36,171 nucleotides of DNA from Chloroflexota bacterium (GCA_016210175.1 JACQUQ010000079.1:1-36171); one strand, 5' to 3'. Positions 1 through 8,202 are shown, numbered from the stretch's first letter. The notes: generated by a model not told the origin, from the sequence alone. A program made the numbers and translations.

Positions 1-360
1 GCCCCGGGAAAGGTGGAGGCTACCCTTGAGAGGAGGAAGCCATGCCACGACCGGGACGGTACCCTGCGGAGGTGCGGGAGCGGGCGGTGCGCTTGGTGCT
101 GGCGCACCTGCATGACTCTCCCTCATTCTGGGCGGCGATCACCTCTCTGCCGGGTGCTCCCGGTCGCCCCCTCCACCTACGCTGCCCGGTTGCCGCCGCC
201 CGCCCTCCGCACGGCGGCAACGGGATGCCGCACTTCGGGTGGAGATGCGTCGGGTCCACGCCGCCCACTGCGGGGTGGCTGGCGTCCGCCAGCGGTGGCG
301 CCTGTTGCCGCGGGAAGGCATCCTGGTCGTGTGCGGTAAGGGGGGTGCGGTTGCTGCGTG
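1..360 (+). pseudogene. IS3-family transposase relic (OrfA and OrfB fragments)
   Basis: From the ATG at 42, after a good ribosome site (gaggagg), the frame reads MPRPGRYPAEVRERAVRLVL and on to a Trp-Ala-Ala-Ile, which is the N-terminus of an IS3-family OrfA helix-turn-helix protein. The match stops near 140. From about 148 the sequence reads CRVLPVAPSTY, then after a one-base shift near 190 it reads RPPSARRQRDAALRVEMRRV followed by HAAHCGVAGVRQRWR to about 330. That is the N-terminal part of an IS3 OrfB. OrfA has therefore lost its C-terminal half, OrfB is frameshifted, and the DDE catalytic domain is absent. Bases 4-20 (ccgggaaaggtggaggc) resemble an IS3 left end, so the element border is probably at or just before the window start. 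It is inactive. The family call rests on remembered motifs, not on a search. Confidence 0.75.
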
Positions 361-714
361 CAGTATTCGGGGACGGCGGGACGCGTTGAGCACTGCCAGA
401 TCGGGGGCGTTCCGGCCTATGCCAGCCCCAGGGGGCGGACGTTCCTCGACCGGGTGTTGTCCCTGCCCAGGGAATGGGCCGCCGACGAGCAGCGGCGGCG
501 GGAAGCGGGGGTGCCGGAGGCGGTCGCCTTCCAGACCGAGCCAGGGTTGGCTCGCCGGATGCTGGCGCGGGCGCTGGCCGCGGGGGTACCCTTCCGGTGG
601 GTAACCGGCGATGAGGCGGACGGGGGTAACCGGCGGCTGTGGGTGTGGCTGGAGGAGCGCAGACTGGCCCACGTGCTGGCGGTCAAATGTACGGAGCCGC
701 TCAGTCTGGTATAA
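361..714 (+). pseudogene. IS701-family transposase fragment
   Basis: The frame starting QYSGTAGRVEHCQIG and continuing through AYASPRGRTFLDR, a REAGVPEAVAFQTEPGLARR stretch, GVPFRWVTGDE and LAHVLAVKCTEPL matches the central catalytic domain of IS701-family (DDE) transposases. The Asp in VTGDE is the usual second catalytic residue. The normal N-terminal third is missing because the match begins abruptly at base 361, exactly where the IS3 relic stops. The frame ends at a TAA at 712-714, well before the third catalytic residue. It is therefore a two-ended fragment, about 118 residues against 400 or more for a full protein, and cannot be functional. It marks a spot hit at least twice by mobile elements. 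Confidence 0.75.
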
Positions 715-781
715 GTGAAAAAGAGGCATGTACTATCATGATGCATAACATACTCTAGAACCACGCCGTCAGAACCTATTG

Positions 782-1330
782 TCAGGTCAGGGCGGTGTGC
801 GCGGTATCGTGCGTATGGCCTGATGGAGAGGCCAGCTCCCCGGCGCGAATGGGCACGCTCAGCCAGTTCTCGACGGGTGGAATCGGGCAACTCCAGCCGT
901 CGTCATAGGCGCACATCGGGTTGTAGGCATAATTGAAGTCGATTTGGACCTGGCCATCAGGCTCAATGGAGATGTCCAGGTAGCGGCCGCCTCCATAGGT
1001 CTCCTTTCCTGACGTGGCATCACGAAAGGGAAGGAAAAGGTCCGAGGAATGGTCCCGGCGGTACAGGTAGAGCACGCACTCCTGCCCGTCAACCTGGAAC
1101 GTCACCTTCCCGGCGCGGGTGTAGGTCTGGTGGTCGCCGGAACTCGTGTCCATCTCAATGGTGGCGTGTGCCACATTCTGGTCGAGCGGCCCGCGCACTC
1201 GCAGTGCGGGGTTCTCCGGGTAGTAGCGCAGGCCGTCAAAAACGGCTCGCTGCTCCTCGGTCAGCGGCGAATGGTGACTATGGCGGAAATACTCGTCCTT
1301 CCTGGCCCGGAACTCCTCAAGCTCCGTCAT
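782..1330 (-). CDS. DUF1684 domain protein
   Basis: A 182-residue protein matching the DUF1684 family. The N-terminus has the typical ELEEFRARKDEYFR start. The middle holds an FRDATSGKETYGGGRYLDI stretch, and the C-terminal half carries the family signature DFNYAYNPMCAYDDGWSCP followed by IPPVENWLSVPIRAGE. The biochemical function of the family is not established. The start is the ATG at 1330, preceded by aaaggag six bases away. It has no signal peptide, so a cytoplasmic location is inferred. It is the last gene of a leftward group (Crp/Fnr regulator, DUF3179, glutaredoxin, this gene), with a 105-base gap after the glutaredoxin stop. The family call is confident and the role is unknown. Confidence 0.85.
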   Translation of the reverse strand: MTELEEFRARKDEYFRHSHHSPLTEEQRAVFDGLRYYPENPALRVRGPLDQNVAHATIEMDTSSGDHQTYTRAGKVTFQVDGQECVLYLYRRDHSSDLFLPFRDATSGKETYGGGRYLDISIEPDGQVQIDFNYAYNPMCAYDDGWSCPIPPVENWLSVPIRAGELASPSGHTHDTAHTALT

Positions 1331-1435
1331 CTGCGACTCCTTTCCTCTGCCGACACGCCGCGCGCCGCCCGCGGTAGGGCATCTCCACGACGGACGCCCA
1401 CAGGGAGAGTGCAGCAGCAGACCGTGTCACCGGTA

Positions 1436-1699
1436 TTACCGCCCGAGGCTCTCCAGTTTGCCGGCCAGGACGCGGTCGGACGGCTCGGCCAGGACCGTGC
1501 CGTCAGGGAATACGATGGTGGGGACGATCCGCATGCCGCGGTTGAGTTGCACCACCAGGGCGACGGCCTGCGGATCTTCCTCAATATTGACCCAGCTATA
1601 GGGCGTCTGCCGGCGGTCAAGGAGGCGCTTGGAGCGGGTGCAGTCCGGGCACCAGGTCGTGCCGTACACCACGATCTGGCCCTTGGTCGTCATAGTCAT
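1436..1699 (-). CDS. Glutaredoxin / mycoredoxin-like protein
   Basis: A small thioredoxin-fold protein of 87 residues. It has an early beta strand (QIVVYGTTW), a CPDC redox motif at about residues 17-20, and the cis-proline segment IVPTIVFPDG with GTVLAEPS near the C-terminus. This is the layout of glutaredoxin-like and mycoredoxin-like proteins, which reduce mixed disulfides with low-molecular-weight thiols. The two-cysteine CPDC motif allows both mono- and dithiol chemistry. The start at 1699 follows a gaaggg-type site; Met3 is a possible alternative. It lies 49 bases after the DUF3179 stop and reads the same way. The nearby mercuric reductase makes a thiol or metal stress context plausible, but that is inference. 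Confidence 0.85.
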   Translation of the reverse strand: MTMTTKGQIVVYGTTWCPDCTRSKRLLDRRQTPYSWVNIEEDPQAVALVVQLNRGMRIVPTIVFPDGTVLAEPSDRVLAGKLESLGR

Positions 1700-1748
1700 C
1701 GAGCGTCTTCCCTTCTCTTGCCATCACGCTGCCGCGCGACGCGACTTG

Positions 1749-2978
1749 CTACGGCTGAGCGATCTCCGTCTTTGGCTTGAAGGCAGCCCAGGCAAACCAG
1801 AACGGCGTGCCGTGCAGGACCGGTGCGAGACGCTTCCCTGCCAGCGGCCCGGCCGTGGCGTGCCCAAGGATGTTCCAGGTGCTTGCGGTCTCGCGGTCGA
1901 CGATCATCCCGCTGCGCACGGTGAACGTGAGCCGCCGCCCCTCAAGCTCAGCCTGGAACACGCCGACTGCGCCGATGTCCCGCGAGTCGGCGATGACCCG
2001 TCCATCGAGCGGGGAGGAGGCGCCGGGTGCGTGGAACACCACCACGCGTGTGTCGCCTATCGTATCCTGCACCACGCGCCGTTCCTGCACCACGCCGAGG
2101 GGATAGGCCCGGTCAATCCCGCCGAGACTGACCGTGACGACGCGCTCCATCGGGCGCAGGCGGCCGTCCGGCTTGCCGGAAAACAGGAACGGCGATGACG
2201 TGATATCGTCGTAGCCGACGTACGGGTTGCGGCCATAGTCCCGGAAATGGCCGGTGTCGCGGGAGAGCACCTTTCCGTTGGGGTAGGCCGTGCGGAAGTC
2301 CTGGAAGGAGATCAGGGCCGCGGGGAGGAAGGTCAGGCGCTCGCCGGTCAACTCGCCGACAATGGCCTGGCCCACCGCCTGCTGCCACCAGCTCTCGGTC
2401 TGGCGGTCGTACATCACCAGATCGCTGTGGCGCAGGTTGCCGGTGGTGCCGAAGTCCAGCACGCGGTCACCCAGCCGCCGGTCGAACGCGATGGCAGTAT
2501 TGCAGAGCGGGCAAAAGGTCACCGCGACCGGCACACCGCCCACCGCGTCATTGACAATCTCGTGCCACACGAGGACCTGGATGGGATAGGCCCGCGCCTC
2601 CCCCTGGATTTCCAGCGTCACCACCGGCTCCTGGGGCTGGAGCCACGAGGCCGCCTCTGAGGGAGCGACGAACTTCGGCCGGTCTATCGGCGGAATGCCG
2701 TCTTTGGGAGGCCCGCCCGATTGGAGTTCGCCGAGCGGGACACTATGGCGGGAGAAGTCGGTGCGCCAACCGGCACGGGAGAAGTTGCCGGACTCCAGCA
2801 GCGTGGCGAGCACATCGCCGACGCCCGATGCAGCGGCCGTTGCCTCAGGTGGGGCCGCTGGCCGCTGGACAGGAGACGCCGCAGTATACCCCACAGCCAG
2901 CAGCGCGGCAGCCACGAGCGCTCCCAGCCACCACCTGCGTAGTCTTTCCGTGCCTTGTCTGGGGTCGCGCGCTGCCAC
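1749..2978 (-). CDS. DUF3179 domain protein, membrane-anchored or exported
   Basis: A 409-residue protein. Residues of about 14-35 (WWLGALVAAALLAVGYTAAS) form one N-terminal hydrophobic segment, so the rest is probably outside the membrane. The body matches DUF3179: AYPIQVLVWHEIVNDAVGG, then VTFCPLCNTAIAFDR, LDFGTTGNLRHSDLVMYDR, TESWWQQAVGQAIVGEL and DTGHFRDYGRNPYVGYDD. The conserved CPLC pair and histidines suggest metal or redox chemistry, but no activity is established for the family. The start is a GTG at 2978 with agaggag seven bases upstream. The gap to the upstream Crp/Fnr stop is only 36 bases, so co-transcription with the regulator is likely. Confidence 0.85.
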   Translation of the reverse strand: MAARDPRQGTERLRRWWLGALVAAALLAVGYTAASPVQRPAAPPEATAAASGVGDVLATLLESGNFSRAGWRTDFSRHSVPLGELQSGGPPKDGIPPIDRPKFVAPSEAASWLQPQEPVVTLEIQGEARAYPIQVLVWHEIVNDAVGGVPVAVTFCPLCNTAIAFDRRLGDRVLDFGTTGNLRHSDLVMYDRQTESWWQQAVGQAIVGELTGERLTFLPAALISFQDFRTAYPNGKVLSRDTGHFRDYGRNPYVGYDDITSSPFLFSGKPDGRLRPMERVVTVSLGGIDRAYPLGVVQERRVVQDTIGDTRVVVFHAPGASSPLDGRVIADSRDIGAVGVFQAELEGRRLTFTVRSGMIVDRETASTWNILGHATAGPLAGKRLAPVLHGTPFWFAWAAFKPKTEIAQP

Positions 2979-3014
2979 GACGTTGCTCCTCTCGCGCCTG
3001 GGCGCTCTGGCCCG

Positions 3015-3827
3015 CTACGACTGGGCCACGCGCCGGAGCCCGGTGCTATTCAGGATGGCGATCTGGCGTCGCCGGAGGTCGATCAGGCCCTCCGCCTTGA
3101 ACTGGTTCAGGTAGAGCGTGGCCGTCTCCCGGTAGGTCCCTGCCATCTCCGCGAGCTCCTGATGGGTAAGACGCACCGTGGAGTCTGCGCGATGCTCCGC
3201 CAGACGGAGCAGGAGCGCGGCCAGGCGGGCGGAGACGCTCCGAAAGGCCAGGTCTTCCAGCAGCGATTCGGCTGCAATGAGGCGCTGGCCCACGACACTC
3301 AGAATGCGGAGCGCCACCTGGGGCTTGCGGGCAACGAGATCTTCGACGTCGCGACGGCTCATGGCGCAGATGGTGGCATCCTCCACCGTCTCGGCGAAGG
3401 CGTCGTACATACCCTGGCCGAGCAGCGACATCTCCCCGAAGAAAGTGTTGGGCTCCAGCGTCCCGATCACCAGCTTCTGCCCGTCCGCGGAGAGGCGGTA
3501 GATCTGGACCCTGCCCTTCTTCAGGAGGAACAGGACTTCGCCGGTCTCGCCCGGCATGTAGACCACCTGGCCCTTCTGGGCGGTGAGCATGGTGGTCACG
3601 CGCTCCAGCCAGTCCATGTCAGACGTCCCCAGGTCCTGAAAGATGTCCATTGCCCGGAGGTAGCCGATCTTGTGCTGACCAGGGCGCTCCATCACCGCCG
3701 CTGGCGGCGCCGGACGCGGTGCGGGGGCTTCCGCCCCGGCGGGAGCGGACTCCGCGGCAGGTGAACGTCCCAGTGACTCGCGCAGCCCCCTGGTGATGGT
3801 GGCAATCCCCTTTGAGATCATGGTCAT
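3015..3827 (-). CDS. Crp/Fnr-family transcriptional regulator
   Basis: A 270-residue regulator. A Pro/Ala-rich N-terminal extension (about residues 22-50) precedes a cyclic-nucleotide-like sensor domain (about 65-165, with FGEMSLLGQGMYDAFAET). A dimer helix and a winged helix-turn-helix follow (about 205-265, LTHQELAEMAGTYRETATLY). The recognition helix keeps the Arg-Glu pair of Crp (YRET) but has Leu where E. coli Crp has its third DNA-contacting Arg. The phosphate-binding Arg-Ser of Crp is also not conserved, so cAMP binding is doubtful. The start is the ATG at 3827, eight bases after agagggga; an in-frame start further upstream at 3887 lacks a good ribosome site. It heads the leftward gene group and lies divergent to merA. 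Confidence 0.88.
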   Translation of the reverse strand: MTMISKGIATITRGLRESLGRSPAAESAPAGAEAPAPRPAPPAAVMERPGQHKIGYLRAMDIFQDLGTSDMDWLERVTTMLTAQKGQVVYMPGETGEVLFLLKKGRVQIYRLSADGQKLVIGTLEPNTFFGEMSLLGQGMYDAFAETVEDATICAMSRRDVEDLVARKPQVALRILSVVGQRLIAAESLLEDLAFRSVSARLAALLLRLAEHRADSTVRLTHQELAEMAGTYRETATLYLNQFKAEGLIDLRRRQIAILNSTGLRRVAQS

Positions 3828-3984
3828 GGTGGGGCGCTCCCCTCTGTCGCCGTTCGGTCGGCGCGAGACCAGGCCGCACTGGGCCACCGCTCCACGGCCA
3901 TACGTGCCGTGCTGCGCTGCGCGGTCAGGCCGCAGACCGAGGCAGAACTGTGCCCAGCATAGCAGACCACAGGGCCGAAACTTG

Positions 3985-3998
3985 GTAAGCTTGCTTAC
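3985..3998. promoter_or_regulatory. Inverted repeat, candidate operator for the Crp/Fnr gene
   Basis: The sequence gtaagc-tt-gcttac is a perfect 6+2+6 dyad in an AT-rich patch, about 160 bases upstream of the Crp/Fnr regulator start. Read on the minus strand it is tgtaagc-aa-gcttacc, resembling a relaxed Crp-type TGT...ACA site. Loss of one contacting Arg in the recognition helix would fit an altered half-site. Autoregulation is inferred and unproven. Confidence 0.35.
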
Positions 3999-4241
3999 AT
4001 TTTACTCCTCTCCGGCGGGCGCCGCGGGGAAATCCGAGACCCGATCTGGGCGAGTCGGGTCTTCGCGGGAGCCACGACGCACGAACGTGAGAGCAGTCTC
4101 AGGCGGACTCGCACCGCCCAACTCCGGATGCTCGCGCCGCAGCATGGCATACGCTCCCCCCACGCGCCCTCCGCACCGTGCACCTCCTTGCGACCACCGT
4201 CAGATCCGCGACCTGTCGACGCGAAAGGCCCGGATGGGTAC

Positions 4242-4273
4242 TTGACTCTCAAGTTGACTCTAGGGTTTACGCT
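4242..4273 (+). promoter_or_regulatory. MerR-type promoter with long spacer
   Basis: A TTGACT -35 box (4242-4247) and a TACGCT -10 box (4268-4273) are separated by 20 bases, the over-long spacing typical of MerR-regulated promoters. The spacer holds ctcaagttgactctaggg, an imperfect dyad similar to SoxR/MerR-family operators. It points at merA, with its -10 box about 95 bases upstream of the merA start. Confidence 0.6.
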
Positions 4274-4282
4274 GCATGGGGT

Positions 4283-4342
4283 GAGCGGGAAGAGGAGCGT
4301 CTCAGCGTCATCAAAAAGGCGAAGCGGCTGGGCCTGTCCCGT
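4283..4342 (+). pseudogene. merR relic upstream of merA
   Basis: In the frame of merA the sequence reads [19 protein letters not shown]. This matches the segment of MerR-family proteins just after the winged helix (consensus like ...DLERLRFIRRAxxLGFSL). No N-terminal helix-turn-helix precedes it and no effector domain follows. I read it as the stump left by deletion of a merR that once sat between the promoter and merA. Only about 20 residues match, so chance similarity cannot be excluded. Confidence 0.4.
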
Positions 4343-4366
4343 GCGGAGAGCGGAGTGGAGGATGCC

Positions 4367-5800
4367 ATGACGACATTTGACCTTATCATTCTCGGTGGCG
4401 GCGCGGCGGCTTTCGCCGCGGCGACCAAGGCTGCCGACCTGGGCAAGAGCGCGCTGATGATCAACGGTGGTCTCCCCATCGGGGGGACATGCGTCAATGT
4501 TGGGTGTATGCCGAGCAAGCACCTGCTGACCGTCGGCGATGACCTCTATGCTCCCCAGCACCCGCGGTTCGCGGCCCTTGGGGAGGGGTGCACGCCGGCC
4601 TTCGATTTCTCGGTGGCGATCCGAGAGAAGAACGAGCTGGTCGCCAAAGCCCGCCAGGGCAACTATCTCAACGTCCTGGCGGGGCTGGAGACGGTCACAC
4701 TGCGAGAGGGCAGGGGCCGCTTCGTAGGCCCAAGCGAGGTGGAGGTCAACGGGCAGACCTACCACGGGGAGAAGATCCTGATCGCGACCGGGTCATCCAC
4801 CAAGCCGCTCCCGATCCCTGGCCTCGACCAGGTGGGTTGGCTGAATAACATCACAGCGATGCAGCTCCAGCAGCTCCCGGCGTCGCTGATCGTCATCGGG
4901 GGTGGGCCGCTGGGCCTTGAGTTTGCCCAGATGTTTGCCCATTTCGGGAGCAAGGTGACGGTCCTGGAGGCCATGGATCAGATCCTGCCCCGGCACGAGC
5001 CCGAGGTTGCCGCCGAACTCCAGCGCGCCCTGGAAGAGGAAGGCATCGAGTTTCGTATCGGGGTCACCATAGACGGGGTCGAGTCGCGGGACGGTAAGAA
5101 GGTGGTCACCATCCACGGCGGGAGCGACCGGCGCCGGCGCTCGCTCGCTCCCGCCGTGGAGGAACTGGTGGCCGATGCGTTGCTGCTGGCAGCAGGCATC
5201 CAGGCCAACACCGCCGATGTGCATCTGGACCAGGCCGGTGTCAAGGTCAACCAGAACGGCTTCATCCAGGTCAACCAGTACTACCAGACGGATAATCCGA
5301 ACATCTTCGCGGCAGGGGACTGCATTGGCAAGATGCCGCTGGAGACGGTAGCGGCAAAAGAAGGCGCGCTGGCCGCGGAAAACGCCTTCACCCTCCCGAT
5401 TCGCACCATCACCTATGACCATATCCCCAGCGCCGTGTTCACGAATCCCCAGGTGGCCTCGGTCGGGTTGACAGAAGCGGAGGAGATGCGGCGCTTTAAC
5501 GCCTGCGCCTGCCGCACGGTGTACATGGACGCCGTGCCGAAGGCCGTGGCTATCAACGAGGCCCGGGGCCTGTTCAAGATGGTCATCCATCCCCGCAGCA
5601 CCAAGATTCTCGGGGTGCATATCGTGGCCCCCAATGCCGCGGACCTGATCCACGAGGCGGCGCTGGCGGTGAAGTTCGGGCTGACGGTAGACGACCTGGT
5701 CGATACCATCCACGTGTTCCCCACGCTGAGCGAGGGCATCAAGCGGGCGGCCCAAGCATTCACCCGCGACGTAACGCGCATGAGTTGCTGCGTTGAGTAA
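4367..5800 (+). CDS. merA: Mercuric reductase
   Basis: A 477-residue cytoplasmic flavoprotein that reduces Hg(II) to Hg(0) with NADPH. It has an FAD-binding Rossmann motif ([13 protein letters not shown], about residues 5-17), the redox-active disulfide [14 protein letters not shown] (Cys42/Cys47), and a second nucleotide-binding motif ([17 protein letters not shown]). The FAD motif IFAAGDCI follows, and the C-terminal vicinal cysteine pair SCCVE (Cys474/Cys475) is specific to mercuric reductases and separates them from lipoamide dehydrogenase. The N-terminal heavy-metal-associated (NmerA) domain found in many homologues is absent. The start is the ATG at 4367, six bases after ggagg. No intact merR, merT, merP or merB is seen nearby. 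The HVFPTLSEG segment near the end stands where other MerAs have a similar motif. Confidence 0.93.
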   Translation: MTTFDLIILGGGAAAFAAATKAADLGKSALMINGGLPIGGTCVNVGCMPSKHLLTVGDDLYAPQHPRFAALGEGCTPAFDFSVAIREKNELVAKARQGNYLNVLAGLETVTLREGRGRFVGPSEVEVNGQTYHGEKILIATGSSTKPLPIPGLDQVGWLNNITAMQLQQLPASLIVIGGGPLGLEFAQMFAHFGSKVTVLEAMDQILPRHEPEVAAELQRALEEEGIEFRIGVTIDGVESRDGKKVVTIHGGSDRRRRSLAPAVEELVADALLLAAGIQANTADVHLDQAGVKVNQNGFIQVNQYYQTDNPNIFAAGDCIGKMPLETVAAKEGALAAENAFTLPIRTITYDHIPSAVFTNPQVASVGLTEAEEMRRFNACACRTVYMDAVPKAVAINEARGLFKMVIHPRSTKILGVHIVAPNAADLIHEAALAVKFGLTVDDLVDTIHVFPTLSEGIKRAAQAFTRDVTRMSCCVE

Positions 5801-5891
5801 CACGGCTCCACCGCCTGAGCAGTGGCAGACGGAGGGGAATCCTGCCCAGTCTGGTTGCGGACATGGTCGCCGTGCCTGAGGATGGCTGCAC

Positions 5892-5911
5892 CCAGCCGTG
5901 GGCACGGCTGG
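5892..5911. terminator. GC hairpin downstream of merA
   Basis: The sequence ccagccgtg-gg-cacggctgg is a perfect 9-base stem with a two-base spacer, 92 bases after the merA stop. No T-run follows, so intrinsic termination is uncertain; it may instead act as an mRNA-stabilising hairpin. Confidence 0.35.
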
Positions 5912-5981
5912 CATCGCAGCGCGCCGAACAACACCGGGGTGGTTAGTGTTGGGTCATCTGTGATTTGAGGGATACCGCTCG

Positions 5982-6010
5982 GTAGGGGCGGGTTTCAAAC
6001 CCGCCCCTAC
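5982..6010. repeat. Perfect 14-bp inverted repeat, REP-like
   Basis: Two 14-base arms (gtaggggcgggttt and its exact complement) flank a single C. The element lies between the convergent merA and MFS genes. I recall this type of gtaggggcgggttt palindrome as a dispersed intergenic repeat in many genomes. It could also act as a bidirectional transcription barrier. Confidence 0.65.
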
Positions 6011-6038
6011 AACCCTGCAATTCGCCCGTGACAGAACA

Positions 6039-7364
6039 CTAGACGCCCACCGCGCCGGGCTGTGCGCTCGGCTGCGGCTGGCCCTTGCCCAGGCCGGGAG
6101 GCCGAGCGAAGTACATGAGGGTCACGCCGAGCAGCAGCGTCACCGTGAACACCTGGAACGCGGCATCGTAGCTTCCCAACTGGTCGTACATGAAGGCGGC
6201 GAAGAGCGGGCCGCCGATGCTCGACACCAGGCTGAAGGGCGCCAGGATGCCCCGGATGGACCCCAGGAACGACCGCCCGTAGTAGTCGGCCCAGATCTGC
6301 GCTTGCAAGTTCCCGATGGCGCCCCCCACGAAGCCATGGACCAGCGCGAAGAAGAAGACGCGTTCCGGGCCCGTGCCCAGTAACAAGATCAGGAACCCCG
6401 CCGTCCGCCCCAGGAACGTCCCCATCATACAGTAGCGTACCGGCACCCGCTCCGCCAGAAACCCCCAGAAGAGCTTGGAGCCCATGGACGACAGGTGGTT
6501 GAGCGAGAACACCAGGCTGGCGGCCTGGAGGGAGAGGCCCGCATCCTGGAAATACGCGACCTGGTGGTACACCATCGAACTGACCGCCAGGCTGGCCAGG
6601 TTGAAGGAGAGCACCAGCATCCACAGGGTACGGGTGCGCAGCGCATCCCGCACGCTCCAGCGGGGTTCCTCGCGCGGGCGGGGGCGCTGGGCCGTCGCCG
6701 TGGAGTAGGACTGGCCATAGGGTTCCGGGGGGTCGCCGTCTGGCCGCAGCCCCATGTCTTCCGGGGTCCGGCGCATGAAGAGGATGGCCGGGGGCAGGAT
6801 GGTAGCGGCGACAAGCAGGCCCAACACCCCCCAGGTCGCCTGCCATCCCACCGCCCCGATGAGGAACGCGGCCAGGGGCGCGAACATAATGGCGCCCAAG
6901 TTGTTGCCGATCATGGTGAAGGCCAGGGCACGACCGCGCATCCGCACAAACCACTTGGACACCGCCGTGGTCGTGACCATGGAGCCCACCTCGTGCAACC
7001 CGAAGGCCGAGGCGGCGGTGTAGAGCACATAGAACTGCCAGGGCTCCGTCACGCCGCCCATGAGCATATAGGCGATGGCAGCCACGATCGCCCCGAACAC
7101 CATCAGCACGCGCGGGCCATAGCGGTCCAGGATGGGGCCGATGATAGGGGAAACCACCAGGTTGCCTACGCTCTGGAGGGTGACGGCGCCGGTGAGCGTG
7201 GTGCGGCTCCAGCCCAGGGACTCGCCCATGGGTTGCAGGAAGACCCCGAAGCTCGCACCCCCCGCACCGAAGGCGGTGGCGTCGGCTAGGGAAGAGACGG
7301 CAACGATGACCCAACCGTAGAAGAAGCGCGGGCGCTTGGGCTTGACCTGCGCCGCCTGCTCCAT
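6039..7364 (-). CDS. MFS transporter, monocarboxylate / oxalate-formate antiporter-like
   Basis: A 441-residue polytopic membrane protein of the major facilitator superfamily. The N-terminus RFFYGWVIVAVSSLADA, followed by FGVFLQPMGESLGWSRTTLT, is typical of the monocarboxylate and oxalate/formate antiporter-like branch. The loop 2-3 signature appears as GPILDRYGPRVLMVFGA. A charged central loop (about residues 200-240, PEDMGLRPDGDPPEP and a run of Arg/Pro) separates the two six-helix halves. The start at 7364 has a modest agaaagg site ten bases upstream. It lies 232 bases downstream of the mrp operon end in the same direction and could have its own promoter. The substrate is not deducible; small organic acids are the family expectation. 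Confidence 0.85.
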   Translation of the reverse strand: MEQAAQVKPKRPRFFYGWVIVAVSSLADATAFGAGGASFGVFLQPMGESLGWSRTTLTGAVTLQSVGNLVVSPIIGPILDRYGPRVLMVFGAIVAAIAYMLMGGVTEPWQFYVLYTAASAFGLHEVGSMVTTTAVSKWFVRMRGRALAFTMIGNNLGAIMFAPLAAFLIGAVGWQATWGVLGLLVAATILPPAILFMRRTPEDMGLRPDGDPPEPYGQSYSTATAQRPRPREEPRWSVRDALRTRTLWMLVLSFNLASLAVSSMVYHQVAYFQDAGLSLQAASLVFSLNHLSSMGSKLFWGFLAERVPVRYCMMGTFLGRTAGFLILLLGTGPERVFFFALVHGFVGGAIGNLQAQIWADYYGRSFLGSIRGILAPFSLVSSIGGPLFAAFMYDQLGSYDAAFQVFTVTLLLGVTLMYFARPPGLGKGQPQPSAQPGAVGV

Positions 7365-7596
7365 GGGAGAGTGCCTTTCTTGCTATCCGACCGGGGGTCT
7401 TGCCGTGGCGCCGCTGGGGAGGACCGACGAGCGTAGCCACAGGATACCTCGCATCAGTAGCATCGTCAACTATGTCGTGTCATGCTTGAGAAAGGTGTGT
7501 CCTGCGGCAATCTCATACGTTTTGCCCGGAGTATGCCGTGCCGGGCGCGGTGCGGAAGCAGGACAGCGCAGGGCTACCCTACCACTGGGGGGAGTG

Positions 7597-7938
7597 TTAC
7601 GCGGCCTTCCGGTCCCGGGCAAGGTCGTCGCGCACCGCCTGGTGCGCCAGCGGCACGCCCAGGCGGTAGGCTGCCCGCGCCACCAGGTGCGTGACCGCCG
7701 GACCCGTCAGCAGCAGAAAGGCGGCCGTCGCCAATCCCTTCACTCCGGCCCGTGGCTCTGCCAGGAACAGCAGGGAGAGGAGCACGCTCCCGACCCCTAA
7801 GGTCGGGATGACCTGCACGGCGTGCAAGCGATTATAGGTGTCGGGGAGGCGCAGCATGCCGTACACGCCCAGCACACAAAAGGCGGTTCCCACCACCAGC
7901 AGGAAGCTCCCGATAACCTCAGCCAGCAGGGACAGCAT
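7597..7938 (-). CDS. mrpG: Mrp Na+/H+ antiporter subunit G
   Basis: A 113-residue membrane protein, the last subunit of the Mrp (Mnh) antiporter. It shows the subunit G layout: a first helix (EVIGSFLLVVGTAFCVLGVYG), the conserved MLRLPDTYNRLHAVQVIPTLG loop, a second and third helix, and a charged tail (RDDLARDRKAA). Its ATG directly abuts the mrpF stop codon with no bases between, so translation is probably coupled. The first gene of the downstream neighbourhood is the MFS transporter after a 232-base gap. Confidence 0.92.
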   Translation of the reverse strand: MLSLLAEVIGSFLLVVGTAFCVLGVYGMLRLPDTYNRLHAVQVIPTLGVGSVLLSLLFLAEPRAGVKGLATAAFLLLTGPAVTHLVARAAYRLGVPLAHQAVRDDLARDRKAA

Positions 7939-8202
7939 TCAGAAAACCCTCCCCCGTTCGATGTAGTGGGCGATGGAGAGCGTTGCGACGAAGGCGAGCA
8001 GCACCAGGGCCAGGGAGATCTCCAGGTAGACCCAGGAGCCCTGGATGAGCGCGAAGACGGCCAGCACCGCGGCCAGTAGCACCCCGACCAGGTCGAAGGC
8101 GACCAGCCGATCGAGCGCGTGGGGCCCCATCGCGACCCGGTACAGGCAGGGAATGAGGCAGGCGACCAGCACCACCAGGCAGACAGGAGCAAGCACGGTC
8201 AT
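7939..8202 (-). CDS. mrpF: Mrp Na+/H+ antiporter subunit F
   Basis: An 87-residue membrane protein with three hydrophobic segments. The conserved subunit F stretch RVAMGPHALDRLVAFDLVG lies between helices 1 and 2, and the protein ends in LSIAHYIERGRVF, the usual length and end of MrpF. The start overlaps the mrpE stop by one base (TGATG), suggesting translational coupling within the mrp operon. Confidence 0.92.
   Translation of the reverse strand: MTVLAPVCLVVLVACLIPCLYRVAMGPHALDRLVAFDLVGVLLAAVLAVFALIQGSWVYLEISLALVLLAFVATLSIAHYIERGRVF

Larger units (their letters stand above)
3828..4366. other. Divergent intergenic region between regulator and merA
   Basis: About 540 bases with no convincing complete gene. 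They hold an inverted repeat at 3985-3998, a MerR-type promoter at 4242-4273 and a short merR-like coding stump at 4283-4342, each listed separately. An open frame runs through the right half into merA, but upstream of the merA ATG it shows no other recognisable protein. The remaining sequence shows nothing else I can support. Confidence 0.6.

Noticed and set aside
729-751. Similarity between the AT-rich tail after the IS relic and the leader of SBP1 (both with atgatgcat)
   Set aside because: The shared word is short and AT-rich; it is not enough to claim a repeat or a common element.
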